64,000 bases of DNA from an uncultured Oscillibacter sp. (GCA_910584995.1 CAJUDW010000001.1:124001-188000), one strand, 5' to 3'; shown: positions 51,227-60,732, numbered from the stretch's first letter. Notes: generated from the sequence alone by a model not told the origin. Program-made: numbers and translations.

Positions 51227-52516
51227 TCAGCGCTTCATGTTCACCAGTTCCTCCAGCATGGAGTCGGTAACGGTAATAATTCGGGTATTGGCCTGATAGC
51301 CTCTCTGGGTAGTGATCAACTCGGAGATCTCGGTAGCCAAATCCACGTTGGGTGCCTCGATAAAGCCGGTCTTGAGATACGCGCCGCCTGCGCTGCCGAT
51401 GGAAGCCAGGTCGCTCAGCTGCTGTCCCTCTGCCAGGTTGGCCATGCTCCCGTTGACAGACTCCAGCCCCTTCTTGGTACCAATCCAGGAGCCGTTGGGC
51501 TGCAAGGTGGCGTTGGTCACATTATAGACCTCTTCTGCCGAACCGCCCAGCATGGAAATGCGCAGATCGCCGGCGCCGGCTCCGCAGGAGTAGTAGGATC
51601 CGCCCTCGTGGGTGACGCCGTTGGGGTTGGTGACCCGGCCCATAGCCAGAAAACCGATGACAATATTTTCACCAGTTTCAGAAACCTTTGCGGTAATCTT
51701 ACCGGACTTACCGTCAATAGCGATGCCTTCCAACTCGGCATACTCAAATTTACTGTCCCCCAGGGCATCATCCCAGCCGGCGTCCTTCAGGGTCACAGCG
51801 GTCATACCGCCATCGCCGTCTCCTCCGGCCCCTCCGCCGCCGCCTGGCGCATTCTCTTCGTCAGTCGCATAGGCAATAGGATAACGAATCCTATGGGAAA
51901 CAGAAGCATAATCACCCTCAGCCGGTGCGTCCATCCCATCGGGGATCTCCACTTCGTTCCCGTTGGCATCCAGATAGATCTTCTCCCAGCGGGGCAGGCG
52001 GATGGGCACCAGTTGGTCGCTGAGGATGGGGGTTCCGTCGGCATCCATACCCATGCACATAAAACCGTACACAACGCTGCCGCTGTCACTGCCGTCAGAA
52101 AGATAACCGTCAGCCTTGAAGCTGAAATCGCCCACGCGGGTCAGATTCAGGCTCTTGAAACTCTCGGGGTTCAGGGGGTCGATGACTCCCGCAACTTCCT
52201 TGTTGCCTACCAGGAAGAAACCGTCGCCCACAATGGCGCAGTCCATGGTGTTGCCGGGGGTCAGGGTAGAGGAGGACATATCCATGTCGATGCTGCCGAT
52301 TGTGGAACCATAGCCGATTTCAGAGGGGTTCTTGCCGCCCACCACGGCTGTACCGTTGGAACCGCCGCTGTAGACATTATACACCGCATCCCGGAAGACG
52401 GTCCGCTGGGTTTTGTAGCCATAGGTGTTGACGTTAGCCACGTTGTTGCCGATAACACTCAGCTTCTGCATGTGGGCCTTCAGGCCCGCGATAGAAGCGT
52501 ACATTGCTCCAGTCAT
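51227..52516 (-). CDS. flgE: Flagellar hook protein FlgE
   Basis: The 429-residue protein has an N-terminus MYASIAGLKAHMQKLSVIGN, NVANVNTYGYKTQRTVF, a central AIVGDGFFLVGNKE and C-terminal VDLATEISELITTQRGYQAN, TRIITVTDSMLEELVNMKR. It polymerises into the hook. The exposed middle has a Gly-rich loop (GGGGGAGGDGDGG) and an Asp-Gly segment. Length is near that of other clostridial FlgE. AAAGGAG lies before the ATG. Confidence 0.95.
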   Translation of the reverse strand: MTGAMYASIAGLKAHMQKLSVIGNNVANVNTYGYKTQRTVFRDAVYNVYSGGSNGTAVVGGKNPSEIGYGSTIGSIDMDMSSSTLTPGNTMDCAIVGDGFFLVGNKEVAGVIDPLNPESFKSLNLTRVGDFSFKADGYLSDGSDSGSVVYGFMCMGMDADGTPILSDQLVPIRLPRWEKIYLDANGNEVEIPDGMDAPAEGDYASVSHRIRYPIAYATDEENAPGGGGGAGGDGDGGMTAVTLKDAGWDDALGDSKFEYAELEGIAIDGKSGKITAKVSETGENIVIGFLAMGRVTNPNGVTHEGGSYYSCGAGAGDLRISMLGGSAEEVYNVTNATLQPNGSWIGTKKGLESVNGSMANLAEGQQLSDLASIGSAGGAYLKTGFIEAPNVDLATEISELITTQRGYQANTRIITVTDSMLEELVNMKR

Positions 52517-52553
52517 AAGGTAAAACGATCTCCTTTCGATTTTTGGCGCCGCC

Positions 52554-52580
52554 CGGGCCCTGTCAATCGGACAGGGCCCG
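52554..52580. repeat. Perfect hairpin upstream of flgE
   Basis: CGGGCCCTGTC (52554-52564) and GACAGGGCCCG (52570-52580) form a perfect 11-bp stem with a 5-base loop in the 102-base gap between the TIGR02530 gene and flgE. No U-run follows closely on the - strand. Confidence 0.6.
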
Positions 52581-52618
52581 CTGGCCTCCGAAAATCCGGT
52601 CCTGCCATCTGTAAGGGG

Positions 52619-52987
52619 TTACAGGAACACGGCGCCGTCAATGTTGGTGAATACGCTGTCCTTCATTTCGTCCTGAGTAATGGCGGTAATGACCTTGGCG
52701 TTGGGCACGTTGATGATAAAAGCCTTTTCCGTGTCCATGGCCAGGATATTGGTTGCGCCTTTGGCCTGGGCCCGGATCATGCTGCCCTTCAGCTGGTCAA
52801 TCAGGATGGGGGTGATTTCAATGCCCCGTTCCTCCGCCCGGGTCATGGCGTGCTTGGAGAACGCGACCTCTGCGGTCTGCCGCGCCAGCCCCTGCTGGAG
52901 CATCGCGCCGAAGCCGCCCTCCGCTGCGGCCTTCTGCCGCTGGATGGGGGACGATTGCCGGACCTGTCCCGATACGCGTTCAATCAT
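52619..52987 (-). CDS. TIGR02530-type flagellar operon protein
   Basis: The 122-residue protein has EVAFSKHAMTRAEERGIEIT, IDQLKGSMIRAQAKGATNIL, and VPNAKVITAITQDEMKDSVF ending in TNIDGAVFL, the pattern of the flagellar operon protein family found between flgD and flgE in Gram-positive clusters. Its function is not established; a role in hook assembly is inferred from position. GAGGTGA lies before the ATG, and flgD ends 11 bases upstream. Confidence 0.88.
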   Translation of the reverse strand: MIERVSGQVRQSSPIQRQKAAAEGGFGAMLQQGLARQTAEVAFSKHAMTRAEERGIEITPILIDQLKGSMIRAQAKGATNILAMDTEKAFIINVPNAKVITAITQDEMKDSVFTNIDGAVFL

Positions 52988-52998
52988 GAAACGTCACC

Positions 52999-53664
52999 TC
53001 AGTCCTCAGAGGCTCCCGGAGCGCCGTCCTGTCCGTTGTACTCAGGGGTTTTTCCTGCGGCTTCCGTGCCTTCGGTTTTATCAACGGTCTCGTCCTTACC
53101 GGTTGTGTCCTGTCCTTCGTCAGGCTTTTGGGTTCCCCCGTCGGGTTTCTGGGTTCCCTCGCCCTTGTCCACAGCGTCGCCGTCTTCGCCGGGCTTGTCG
53201 GCCCCATCGTCCTCCTTGGGAGGCGGCAGCTTGCCGACTGCGAGGATTTCGTTGAGATAGTAGTATTCGTCGTTAATGACGATTACCTGCTTGCCGTCCA
53301 TGGTACCGGAACCGGTAACGACGCCCACGTATTCCTGCATCTTGCCATCCGTGCCGAACTTGGCCACAGTGACTTCCTTCCCCACCAGGGACGCGCCGTA
53401 ACTCATCACGGAGGCGTCGGTCAGGTTGGTCATGGTGGTGACCATCTGCATCTGCACCATCTGCTCCAGCATCTGGGAGGTATCCATAGAGTCGTCAATG
53501 CCCTGGTGAGTCAGCTGGGTAATCATGATCTGCATGAAACCGGTCATGTCCAGGTTCAGGTTGTCGCCCTTGTTCTGGACCTTGATGGTCTGGCCGTTGA
53601 CATGGTAGGTGCCTTTTTTGACACTGCCTGCCCGGTTATTCAGATCGGCCATAAAATCGCCCAT
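52999..53664 (-). CDS. flgD: Hook-capping scaffold FlgD
   Basis: The 221-residue product has the FlgD core: LDMTGFMQIMITQLTHQGID, MLEQMVQMQMVTTMTNL, then SLVGKEVTVAKF and a small beta domain. It caps the growing hook. After about residue 145 the protein is a low-complexity tail of some 75 residues of Asp, Glu, Gly, Lys, Thr and Pro (DDGADKPGEDGD, TQKPDGGTQKPDEG). That is in place of the Ig-like domains of larger FlgD proteins. AAGGAAG precedes the ATG. Confidence 0.9.
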   Translation of the reverse strand: MGDFMADLNNRAGSVKKGTYHVNGQTIKVQNKGDNLNLDMTGFMQIMITQLTHQGIDDSMDTSQMLEQMVQMQMVTTMTNLTDASVMSYGASLVGKEVTVAKFGTDGKMQEYVGVVTGSGTMDGKQVIVINDEYYYLNEILAVGKLPPPKEDDGADKPGEDGDAVDKGEGTQKPDGGTQKPDEGQDTTGKDETVDKTEGTEAAGKTPEYNGQDGAPGASED

Positions 53665-53687
53665 AGAGATTCACTTCCTTTCGTCGT

Positions 53688-54854
53688 TTACTGCCCGTCC
53701 TCGGGAATCAGGCCCAGGCGCAGCTGCTGGAAGAAATTCTCGCTGTCCCGCTGCTCCTCCCGGCGTTCCCGCCGCTGATCCTGGTGCTGGGCGTGGCCGC
53801 CGCGGCCATCGTAGAAGTTCTGCTGCTGGCTCTCCTCCTGCTTCTGGACTTCCACCTGCACATCCTGCTGCGCGTTCCGCGCCAGCATCAGATGCAGGTT
53901 GTCCAAGCCCTTTTCCAGCAGGTTCATGGTCTTGCCGCTCTCCGCGTGGAGTGTTACATGCAGGCTGCCGTTCTCCGCGAGGGTCATCTCCACAGTCACA
54001 TGGCCCAGGTTTTCCGGATTCAGCTGCAATTCAACGCGGGTATCCCCAGCGTTCAGCGCTTGTGCCAGCTTGGGGCCAATCTGATCCTCCACCGGGATTT
54101 CCGGCTCCGGCTCTGGCTCCTCAACAGGGGCTTCACCCACCTTCACAGGGATGTCCCGGACATTCTCAAACACCGGGGTCTCCACCGGCGTATCCACAGG
54201 GGTCTCGTCCTTTCCAGTGTCCTGGGAAACGGCCTCTTCCCCGCCTTTGGTGACGGAAACGGCCATCTCAGGGGCCTCGCTCTCTGTCTCCACAGTCTGG
54301 GGAGCCTGCTCCGCCTCCACGGGGAGTTCCCCCGCTTCCTTCTGCTGGATCATGCCCTCCGCGTTGGAAGCCCCCTCCTCGGGAAGCATCTGGAACGTTT
54401 CCTCCCCAGCCGGAACCGTTTCCGCCTGGACAGGCATCTCCACCGCAGCTTCGGGATCAACCGCTGCCAGGGCCAGAATCCCGTTCTCAGCCTCCTGGGG
54501 CGCCTGCTCCTCCGGCATCACAACCGCCGGGCTCTGCATCATCGCCATAGCCGCCAGGGCCATCTGGTTTTCCAGGGTTTTGAGATCCTCCGTTCCGGGA
54601 ACGGCCTCCTGGGTTTTGGGAGCGGCTTCGCCCTCCTGGGGCTTGGCTTCCGTTTTGCTTCCGGCGGGTTTGCTCACGGCCTTGCCCTCGGATTCGGAAC
54701 CGGGCTTGGCTTCAGGCTTGGCGTCGCCGGAACTGCGTTCCAGAATCTTCTGGAAATCGTCGGCAGGCTTGCCGTTGGTCTTTCCGGACGGCGCCTTAAG
54801 CAGGGGGTCAGAAGTAAGCTGGTCAACCGTGCGTGTGAACCAATAGTCTGTCAT
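53688..54854 (-). CDS. fliK: Flagellar hook-length control protein FliK
   Basis: The 388-residue protein has a long Glu/Ala/Pro-rich N-terminal region serving as the molecular ruler and a C-terminal Flg_hook domain: TRVELQLNPENLGHVTVEMT, GSLHVTLHAESGKTMNLLEK, GLDNLHLMLARN. It measures hook length and triggers the FlhB switch. ATG 54854, behind AAGGAGGT, is chosen over the longer open frame to 54893. Confidence 0.92.
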   Translation of the reverse strand: MTDYWFTRTVDQLTSDPLLKAPSGKTNGKPADDFQKILERSSGDAKPEAKPGSESEGKAVSKPAGSKTEAKPQEGEAAPKTQEAVPGTEDLKTLENQMALAAMAMMQSPAVVMPEEQAPQEAENGILALAAVDPEAAVEMPVQAETVPAGEETFQMLPEEGASNAEGMIQQKEAGELPVEAEQAPQTVETESEAPEMAVSVTKGGEEAVSQDTGKDETPVDTPVETPVFENVRDIPVKVGEAPVEEPEPEPEIPVEDQIGPKLAQALNAGDTRVELQLNPENLGHVTVEMTLAENGSLHVTLHAESGKTMNLLEKGLDNLHLMLARNAQQDVQVEVQKQEESQQQNFYDGRGGHAQHQDQRRERREEQRDSENFFQQLRLGLIPEDGQ

Positions 54855-54934
54855 TGTTCGTACCTCCTTTCTTTTATGATATGTATATTCCAAACGGCGG
54901 GTTTATGCGCCGGATTGGACCGTGGGATGGATGG

Positions 54935-55387
54935 TCAGCCGTTGGCCTGGCTGACCACCCGCATAGTGCTGACAAATTCCTCGATAAAAATTTCTTCGCT
55001 CTTGGCCTCTTCCTTGTGGTAGGCGTCCAGCTTCTTCTCCCGCAGCTTCTCGATGGAGGAGGTCTCCTTTTTGGCCTCCACCACCTCTGCACGCTTGGCC
55101 TCTTCCTTGGCCCGGAGGGCGTCCAGCTTCTCGGTCTCCCGCTGGATCTCCCGCTCGATGGAGCGGAGGCCGGTTTGATACATCAGCGCCTCCGTCATCA
55201 CCAGGCCCTCGGCGCTCCGCTGACGGTATTCCTCGCTATAAGCACGGTATTCCTGCCAGAGATGCTCCACCCATTCCTCCTGGGTGTGGACCTCCGCCAG
55301 GATAGCGGCGTGCTCGCCCCGGAGAGCGTCCAAAACCTGTTGTTTATAAGAGAGAACGGTGTCCAAAGGAAATCTAAATTTCTTCAC
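54935..55387 (-). CDS. fliJ: Flagellar export chaperone FliJ
   Basis: The 150-residue protein is almost entirely coiled coil (FRFPLDTVLSYKQQVLDALR, RSIEREIQRETEKLDALRAK, REKKLDAYHKEEAKSEEIF), the FliJ plan. It acts as the stalk-like subunit of the FliH-FliI ATPase and links it to FlhA. GTG start at 55387 behind AAGGAAGG. It is placed after fliI as usual. Confidence 0.9.
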   Translation of the reverse strand: MKKFRFPLDTVLSYKQQVLDALRGEHAAILAEVHTQEEWVEHLWQEYRAYSEEYRQRSAEGLVMTEALMYQTGLRSIEREIQRETEKLDALRAKEEAKRAEVVEAKKETSSIEKLREKKLDAYHKEEAKSEEIFIEEFVSTMRVVSQANG

Positions 55388-55425
55388 GGAACATGCCCTT
55401 CCTTATTGCTTTATTGTATAAATAG

Positions 55426-56727
55426 TTATTTCAAAATGCTGCGGAGCCGTTCCATACACTCCTCATAGCTGAAAGACTCGTTGACATCCTGGGTCAAAAA
55501 ACCGTTCACTGCGTCAATTTTCGACAGGGCAAAGTCCAGTTTCCGGTTGGTCCCCGGCTTATAGGCGCCGATAGCCACCAGATCCGCGTTCTTTTCATAG
55601 ACGCTGAGAATATCCCGTACCCGGTTTGCCAGCTGCCGGTGCTCCTGGCTCACAATCTCCACCATCAGACGGGAAATGCTGGCGCTGATATCAATGGCGG
55701 GGTAGTGGTTGGCGTTGGCCAAGGCGCGGGAGAGGACGATATGCCCGTCCAGAATACCCCGCACCGTGTCGGCAATGGGTTCATTGGTGTCGTCGCCCTC
55801 CACCAGGACCGTATAGACGCCGGTAATGGAGCCTTTATTGAAATTGCCGCTGCGTTCCAGCAGCTTCGGCATTTCCGCGTACATAGAGGGGGTGTAGCCT
55901 CTGGAAACCGGCGGCTCGCCGATAGCCAGGCCAATCTCCCGCTGGGCCATGGCGAAACGGGTCAGGGAGTCCATCATCAGGAGCACGTCATACCCCTGGT
56001 CCCGGAAATACTCTGCAATGCCCGTGGCCACAGAGGGGCATTTTTTCCGCAGCATGGCGGGCTGGTCGGAGGTGGCAACCACCAGAATCGACCGGCGCAT
56101 CCCCTCCTCGCCCAGATCCTTCTGGACGAATTCCAAAACCTCGCGGCCACGTTCCCCCACCAGGGCAATCACGTTGATGTCCGCCTTGACGTTCTTGGCA
56201 ATCATGCCCAGCAAGGTGGACTTGCCTACGCCGGAACCGGCGAAAATGCCGATACGCTGGCCCTTGCCGATGGTAATCATGCCGTCGATAGCCTTCACGC
56301 CGAACTCCATCCGTTCCCGGATAGGCGGGCGCTGGAGGGGGTTCACATAGGATCCGTCCACACAGTAGGAGGTACCGCCTTCAAAGGGGCCCTTGCCGTC
56401 AATGGGCTGGCCCATGGCGTTGATGATGCGGCCCCGGAGGAATTCCCCCACCCGCAAAGTAAGCTGATGCCCGGTGTTCCGCACGAAATTTCCCGCGGAG
56501 ATGCCGTTCATATCCGAATAGGGCATCAGAAGGATATGGTCATTTTTAAATCCCACGACCTCGGCGGTAATCTGCCCGCCGGAGTCACCGTTGTAGATGC
56601 GGCAGATATCGCCTACCGCCGCGTGCCCGCCGGAGGCCTCCATGGACATTCCGACGATGTTTTCGATTTTCCCGGTCAGGCTGTAGGTCTCCGCGTTATG
56701 GACCTGACGGATCATTTGTCGAAACAT
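55426..56727 (-). CDS. fliI: Flagellum-specific export ATPase FliI
   Basis: The 433-residue F1-beta-like ATPase has Walker A IFAGSGVGKSTLLGMI (about 160-170), ALVGERGREVLEFVQKDLG, Walker B VLLMMDSLTRFAMAQREIGL and EPPVSRGYTPSMYAEMPKLL. It energises export-substrate unloading. The ATG lies inside the end of fliH, a 32-base overlap that implies coupled translation; an ATG four codons later is possible. Confidence 0.97.
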   Translation of the reverse strand: MFRQMIRQVHNAETYSLTGKIENIVGMSMEASGGHAAVGDICRIYNGDSGGQITAEVVGFKNDHILLMPYSDMNGISAGNFVRNTGHQLTLRVGEFLRGRIINAMGQPIDGKGPFEGGTSYCVDGSYVNPLQRPPIRERMEFGVKAIDGMITIGKGQRIGIFAGSGVGKSTLLGMIAKNVKADINVIALVGERGREVLEFVQKDLGEEGMRRSILVVATSDQPAMLRKKCPSVATGIAEYFRDQGYDVLLMMDSLTRFAMAQREIGLAIGEPPVSRGYTPSMYAEMPKLLERSGNFNKGSITGVYTVLVEGDDTNEPIADTVRGILDGHIVLSRALANANHYPAIDISASISRLMVEIVSQEHRQLANRVRDILSVYEKNADLVAIGAYKPGTNRKLDFALSKIDAVNGFLTQDVNESFSYEECMERLRSILK

Positions 56728-57610
56728 GCAAGCCTCCGGTGAAAGAGAAGTCGCTGTCCATGCCGCCGGCTGGCGTGCCGGTCAGGACGGTACGGATATT
56801 GTTCAGCTGGGTTGCCGCGCTGGCATCAATAATTTCGTCCGGCATCTCGATGATGCAGGTGCCGGGATCGTCATCCGCCATGGGGATGATGCGCACCCGC
56901 TCCGACAGGGAACTGAGGGCGTTCACCAGCGAGGCGGGGATGCGGGCCAAATGCTTGGCGTCGCACTCGGCGATATAGATATGGGCCCATTCCCGCCGTT
57001 TCCGCTTATCCACGGCAGCCTGGATCATCCGGCCGATGACCTCCGAACTGCTTTTCAGGCTGACGGAGACCACCTTTTCCGCAATGGCAATGGCCAAATC
57101 CCGCAACTCATCTACATTGTCGTCCAACTGCCGGTCCAAAGCAGCCCCGGCCCGCTCCAGGAAGCGGTCAATCTCCGACTCTAGGGCGGCGGCCTGCTCT
57201 TCCTGGATCCTCCGGTTTTCCTCCAGGGCCTGGGTAACGCCCTGGGAAACACCCTCGGCCCGTCCGGCCTCCATGCCCTCCCGCCGGGCGCTGTCATAGA
57301 TTTTTTTGGACTGGGCCTCAGCCTCCGCCCGGGCATTGCTCAAAATCTCCTCCGCCTGCCGCCTGGCGTCCTGCATAATGCGGTCCGCCTGGATCTGGGC
57401 AAAGGAAACGGGATCCAACTCCTCTTCAACAGGAGGCTCCTCTTCCGGCTCCTCCTCCGGCGGCAGCGGCGCGGGGGGCTCTGCCTCCGCGCCCTCCTCA
57501 AAAACAGGGAACGGGGAGACAGGCTCCTCCTCCGGCATCAACTCGGAGGCGTCCGGAAATTGATACAACTCAGCCTTGGGGCGGTTAATAAATTTCCAGA
57601 TATTAGGCAA
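56696..57610 (-). CDS. fliH: Flagellar assembly protein FliH
   Basis: The 304-residue protein has a Glu/Pro-rich N-terminus (PPEEEPEEEPPVEEELD), a long coiled coil (QIQADRIMQDARRQAEEILS..., QALEENRRIQEEQAAALESE), and a C-terminal FliH/V-ATPase-E-like domain (AIAEKVVSVSLKSSSEVIGR). It holds FliI at the C-ring. TTG start at 57610 overlaps the fliG stop. Confidence 0.9.
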   Translation of the reverse strand: MPNIWKFINRPKAELYQFPDASELMPEEEPVSPFPVFEEGAEAEPPAPLPPEEEPEEEPPVEEELDPVSFAQIQADRIMQDARRQAEEILSNARAEAEAQSKKIYDSARREGMEAGRAEGVSQGVTQALEENRRIQEEQAAALESEIDRFLERAGAALDRQLDDNVDELRDLAIAIAEKVVSVSLKSSSEVIGRMIQAAVDKRKRREWAHIYIAECDAKHLARIPASLVNALSSLSERVRIIPMADDDPGTCIIEMPDEIIDASAATQLNNIRTVLTGTPAGGMDSDFSFTGGLHVSTNDPSGP

Positions 57611-58694
57611 TGATATCGTCCTTTCCGCCCTTCAGGATGATAATCTCACCCTTTTCTTCCAAACCACGAATAATGCCCACAATACGCTGCTGCGCCTCTT
57701 CCACGTCCTTCATGCGGACATTGGTGGTGATTTCCAGGTCGTCCTTGATATTCTGCGCCATACGGCTGGACATGTTGGTAAACAGCTTGTTGGCAACCTC
57801 CGCGTTGGCGGCCTTGAGGGACAGCACCAGATCCCTGGGGTCGCAGTCCCGGACAAAGCGCTGCACGGAGCGGTCGTCCATGGTGATGATGTCCTCGAAG
57901 ACGAACATACGCTTGCGAATCTCGTCCGCCAGTTCCTGGTCGTGCTCGGACAGGCCGTCGAAGATGTTTTTCTCGCTGGTACGGTCCAGGTTGTTCATCA
58001 CATCGGCCACATAGTCTATGCCGCCAACCTTGATATTGGTATTGGTCACCAGAGACGAGAACTTCTTGCTCATCTCTGCCTCCACAATCTTGATGGCGGC
58101 AGGGGAGACGCTCTCGATAGTGGCAATGCTCTGGACAACCTGAATCTGCTTGCGCTCGTCCAATTGGGCCACAATGCCTGCCGCCTTGTCCGCATCCATG
58201 TAGGAGAGGACCAGCGCGATAGTCTGGGGCCGTTCGCCCTGGAGGGCGGAGTACAGGAATCTGGCGTCCGCCTTGTTGAGGAAGGCGAACTCCCGGTTCT
58301 TCAGCGACTTGGTAACCTTGCTGAGAAGGTCCGCCGCCGCCTGTTCACCGTAAGCCTTTTCCAGGACGGTCCGGGCATACTCCAGGCCGCCCTCCGTGAC
58401 CGCCTTGTTGGTCAGGCACTGTTGGTAAAACTCGTTGAGGATGTCTTCCGTCTGACTGGAGTCCAGGAAGCCCAGCTTCGCCACTTCCAGGGTCAGCTGC
58501 TCCACATCCTCCGCGTCCATAAACTTATAGAGGGCGGATGCCTTCTCGGCTCCCAGGGCGACGATAACCGCCGCCGCCTTCTGGGCGGAAGAAAGTTCAA
58601 TCTTGGACGCCGGTTTCCCGGCAGGCTTTGCCGCCGGTTTCGCCGCAGCCTCCTTAGCAGGGGCGGGGGCAGCCTTCGCTGCAGCCTCAGCCAT
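57603..58694 (-). CDS. fliG: Flagellar motor switch protein FliG
   Basis: The 363-residue protein has FliG N, middle and C domains: SSAQKAAAVIVALGAEKASA, EDVEQLTLEVAKLGFLD, QTIALVLSYMDADKAAGIVA, and a torque helix region with the charged residues KRMFVFEDIITMDDRSVQRF. Residues 1-32 are an added Ala/Lys/Pro segment (AKAAPAPAKEAAAKPAAKP) not found in typical FliG, which starts at about the ELSSAQKAA part. It overlaps fliF by 8 bases. Confidence 0.96.
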   Translation of the reverse strand: MAEAAAKAAPAPAKEAAAKPAAKPAGKPASKIELSSAQKAAAVIVALGAEKASALYKFMDAEDVEQLTLEVAKLGFLDSSQTEDILNEFYQQCLTNKAVTEGGLEYARTVLEKAYGEQAAADLLSKVTKSLKNREFAFLNKADARFLYSALQGERPQTIALVLSYMDADKAAGIVAQLDERKQIQVVQSIATIESVSPAAIKIVEAEMSKKFSSLVTNTNIKVGGIDYVADVMNNLDRTSEKNIFDGLSEHDQELADEIRKRMFVFEDIITMDDRSVQRFVRDCDPRDLVLSLKAANAEVANKLFTNMSSRMAQNIKDDLEITTNVRMKDVEEAQQRIVGIIRGLEEKGEIIILKGGKDDIIA

Positions 58695-60357
58695 TTTCTT
58701 CGCCTCCCCTCAGCCAGCTCCGGATCATCTGTGCCGCGATCTCGGGGTTGTCGCTGGCAAACTGCCGGATATCCTTCCGGAGCTCCATGCTCCGTTCGCT
58801 CTGCATGGTCATAACGTCCGCGCCGGCGGGAGCGGCCTGGTTGAGGCCCGCCGCTGCCAGCAGCGCGTCGATATCGCTTCCCTCGTTCTCGGCTTCCTCC
58901 TCGGCCAGCTTCCGCTTGCGGCGGCGGCGGACCAGAAGGATGATTGTCGTCAGAATAATAATGAACAGCAGCAGCCCCGCGCCGGCGGCAACCAGGATCC
59001 AGGGCTCCAGGAACCCGAAGATCAGAACAGGCTCCGGCGGTACGATAGGCGCACGGTAGAAGGGCTGGGCGAGGACGGAAATCTTATCCGCCAGATACTC
59101 CTGGCCGGTCTCCTCGTCAATGGGGCCCACAATGCCCGCCGCCCGGGCCGTGTGCTGGCGGATGGTCTCTACATCCACGTTCCCGGCCACATCGGAGTTA
59201 ATGGTCACGGCAATGGAGCAGTCCGTCAGATACCCGGCGGTGCGTATAATGTGCTTCTGGCTGGTGTTGGTCTGATAATCCGTCTGCCCGCTGGCGCTGG
59301 CCTCGTCCTCGGTGCCGTCCAGGGGCGGGATGTTTTCCACATACTCAGGGAAATCCGTGTCCGGCAGGACGGAGTTGGTCTGGGTGCCCACGGGGCCGCC
59401 CACAGTCTCCTCTCCGTTTCTGACATAACTCCACTGCCACAGCCGGGAACCGATGATGCCCCGTCCGCCGGTCTCGCCGTTCTCGGCGTATTCCGGCAGC
59501 CAGTAGAGGGTCTGATCCTCCGTGACGTTGCCCACTTCTACCACGCAGTTGACGGCCACAGAGAAGTTATCCTCGCCGTACATATCCTTCAGCGAATTGA
59601 CAACCTGCGTGCGGATCCGGTTGGAGGTTTCCTCCTCCAGCTGCAGCTTCAGGGCGGTGGCGTCGGTGTCTGCCCCCAATTCCCCGCCGCTGTAGCTGTT
59701 CCCGATGGTGTCCATCAGGGAGATGTTGTCAATCTCCAGCCCCGCGATGGCGTTTTTCACCAGGTTCTGGATAGCAGAGGCCTGGGTGGTGGTCAGCTTC
59801 GTACCGGGCTTCATCGTCACCTGCACGGAGGCGGAGGCGTTGATTTTCCGGTTCTGGGCCAATATGTAGCTTTGATCTTCGCCGGGGTTGATGATGACCT
59901 CCGCCTCCCGCACATTCTCCATGTTGCGGATAGTGGCCCGGAGGTGCTCCGCCGTGTCGATCAGCATGGCGTTGTTCCGTTCCGCCTCGGTGGAAATGGA
60001 ACTGATATTATCGAAGTAAGTAGAATAATAGTGGCCCGTCATGGATACATTTTCCATTAACAGGCGGACCTTCAGTGCCTCAACCTGGCTTTCGGGCACC
60101 AGAATGGTATCGTTGTTCTCTACCTTGTAATCCGTCATGCCCCACTCGCCCAACAGGTTCAAAACCGTGGACGCCTCTGTGGGGCTGATGTCCGTCACCA
60201 GGGTGGCATAGGGCCGGCTGTTGAGAAAATAGGCTATCGCGGCAGCCGTAACCACCAATACCACGGCGGCAATAATATACACTTTTATTGAAACCTTCCT
60301 GGTACCCTCCTTGGTCTTCTTCCAGAAGGCATTCAGCTTTTCCCTCACCTGGTTCAA
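58687..60357 (-). CDS. fliF: Flagellar MS-ring protein FliF
   Basis: The 556-residue protein has two transmembrane helices (about 25-45 and 458-478) around the ring-building domains (RPYATLVTDISPTEASTVLN, EAEVIINPGEDQSYILAQNR, SASVQVTMKPGTKLTTTQAS). A cytoplasmic end (DNPEIAAQMIRSWLRGGEEN) binds FliG. TTG start at 60357, with AAAGGAG a little distant. It is the base for motor assembly. Confidence 0.96.
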   Translation of the reverse strand: MNQVREKLNAFWKKTKEGTRKVSIKVYIIAAVVLVVTAAAIAYFLNSRPYATLVTDISPTEASTVLNLLGEWGMTDYKVENNDTILVPESQVEALKVRLLMENVSMTGHYYSTYFDNISSISTEAERNNAMLIDTAEHLRATIRNMENVREAEVIINPGEDQSYILAQNRKINASASVQVTMKPGTKLTTTQASAIQNLVKNAIAGLEIDNISLMDTIGNSYSGGELGADTDATALKLQLEEETSNRIRTQVVNSLKDMYGEDNFSVAVNCVVEVGNVTEDQTLYWLPEYAENGETGGRGIIGSRLWQWSYVRNGEETVGGPVGTQTNSVLPDTDFPEYVENIPPLDGTEDEASASGQTDYQTNTSQKHIIRTAGYLTDCSIAVTINSDVAGNVDVETIRQHTARAAGIVGPIDEETGQEYLADKISVLAQPFYRAPIVPPEPVLIFGFLEPWILVAAGAGLLLFIIILTTIILLVRRRRKRKLAEEEAENEGSDIDALLAAAGLNQAAPAGADVMTMQSERSMELRKDIRQFASDNPEIAAQMIRSWLRGGEENG

Positions 60358-60413
60358 CGGTGGTCACCCGCTCCTTTGCCGTTTCTCGCGCCCCGCGTGG
60401 CGGCTCGCACTTC

Positions 60414-60719
60414 TTAGAGGTTAATCCGGTTCAGCTCCGAGTACACCTCCAGAGCCTTGCTTCTCAGCTGGATCAAAAGTTCCAGGGCCATGCCTTCCTT
60501 CTCCTGGGCAATCTGGAGGGCAGCGGGGTTATCCAACTGGCCGGTAGCCAAAAGATACTGGGCCTCCACTGCGTCGGCGTTGGTCTCCTTCACGTTGCGG
60601 ATCGCCGACTGGAAAATGGCGCCGAAAATGCTCTGCTCCCCCAGATACGTCCGCTCCAGGGAGGGCAGGCCATGGGCTTCGCCGGAAATGGAGCGCAGCT
60701 GTTCAATCGGTGTAATCAC
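60414..60719 (-). CDS. fliE: Flagellar MS ring-rod junction protein FliE
   Basis: The 101-residue protein ends in the FliE pattern VKETNADAVEAQYLLATGQL, IQLRSKALEVYSELNRINL. It joins the MS ring to the rod and is the first export substrate. GTG start at 60719 behind AAGGGGGG. It lies 13 bases from flgC. Confidence 0.93.
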   Translation of the reverse strand: MITPIEQLRSISGEAHGLPSLERTYLGEQSIFGAIFQSAIRNVKETNADAVEAQYLLATGQLDNPAALQIAQEKEGMALELLIQLRSKALEVYSELNRINL

Positions 60720-60732
60720 AGGTCAGCCCCCC

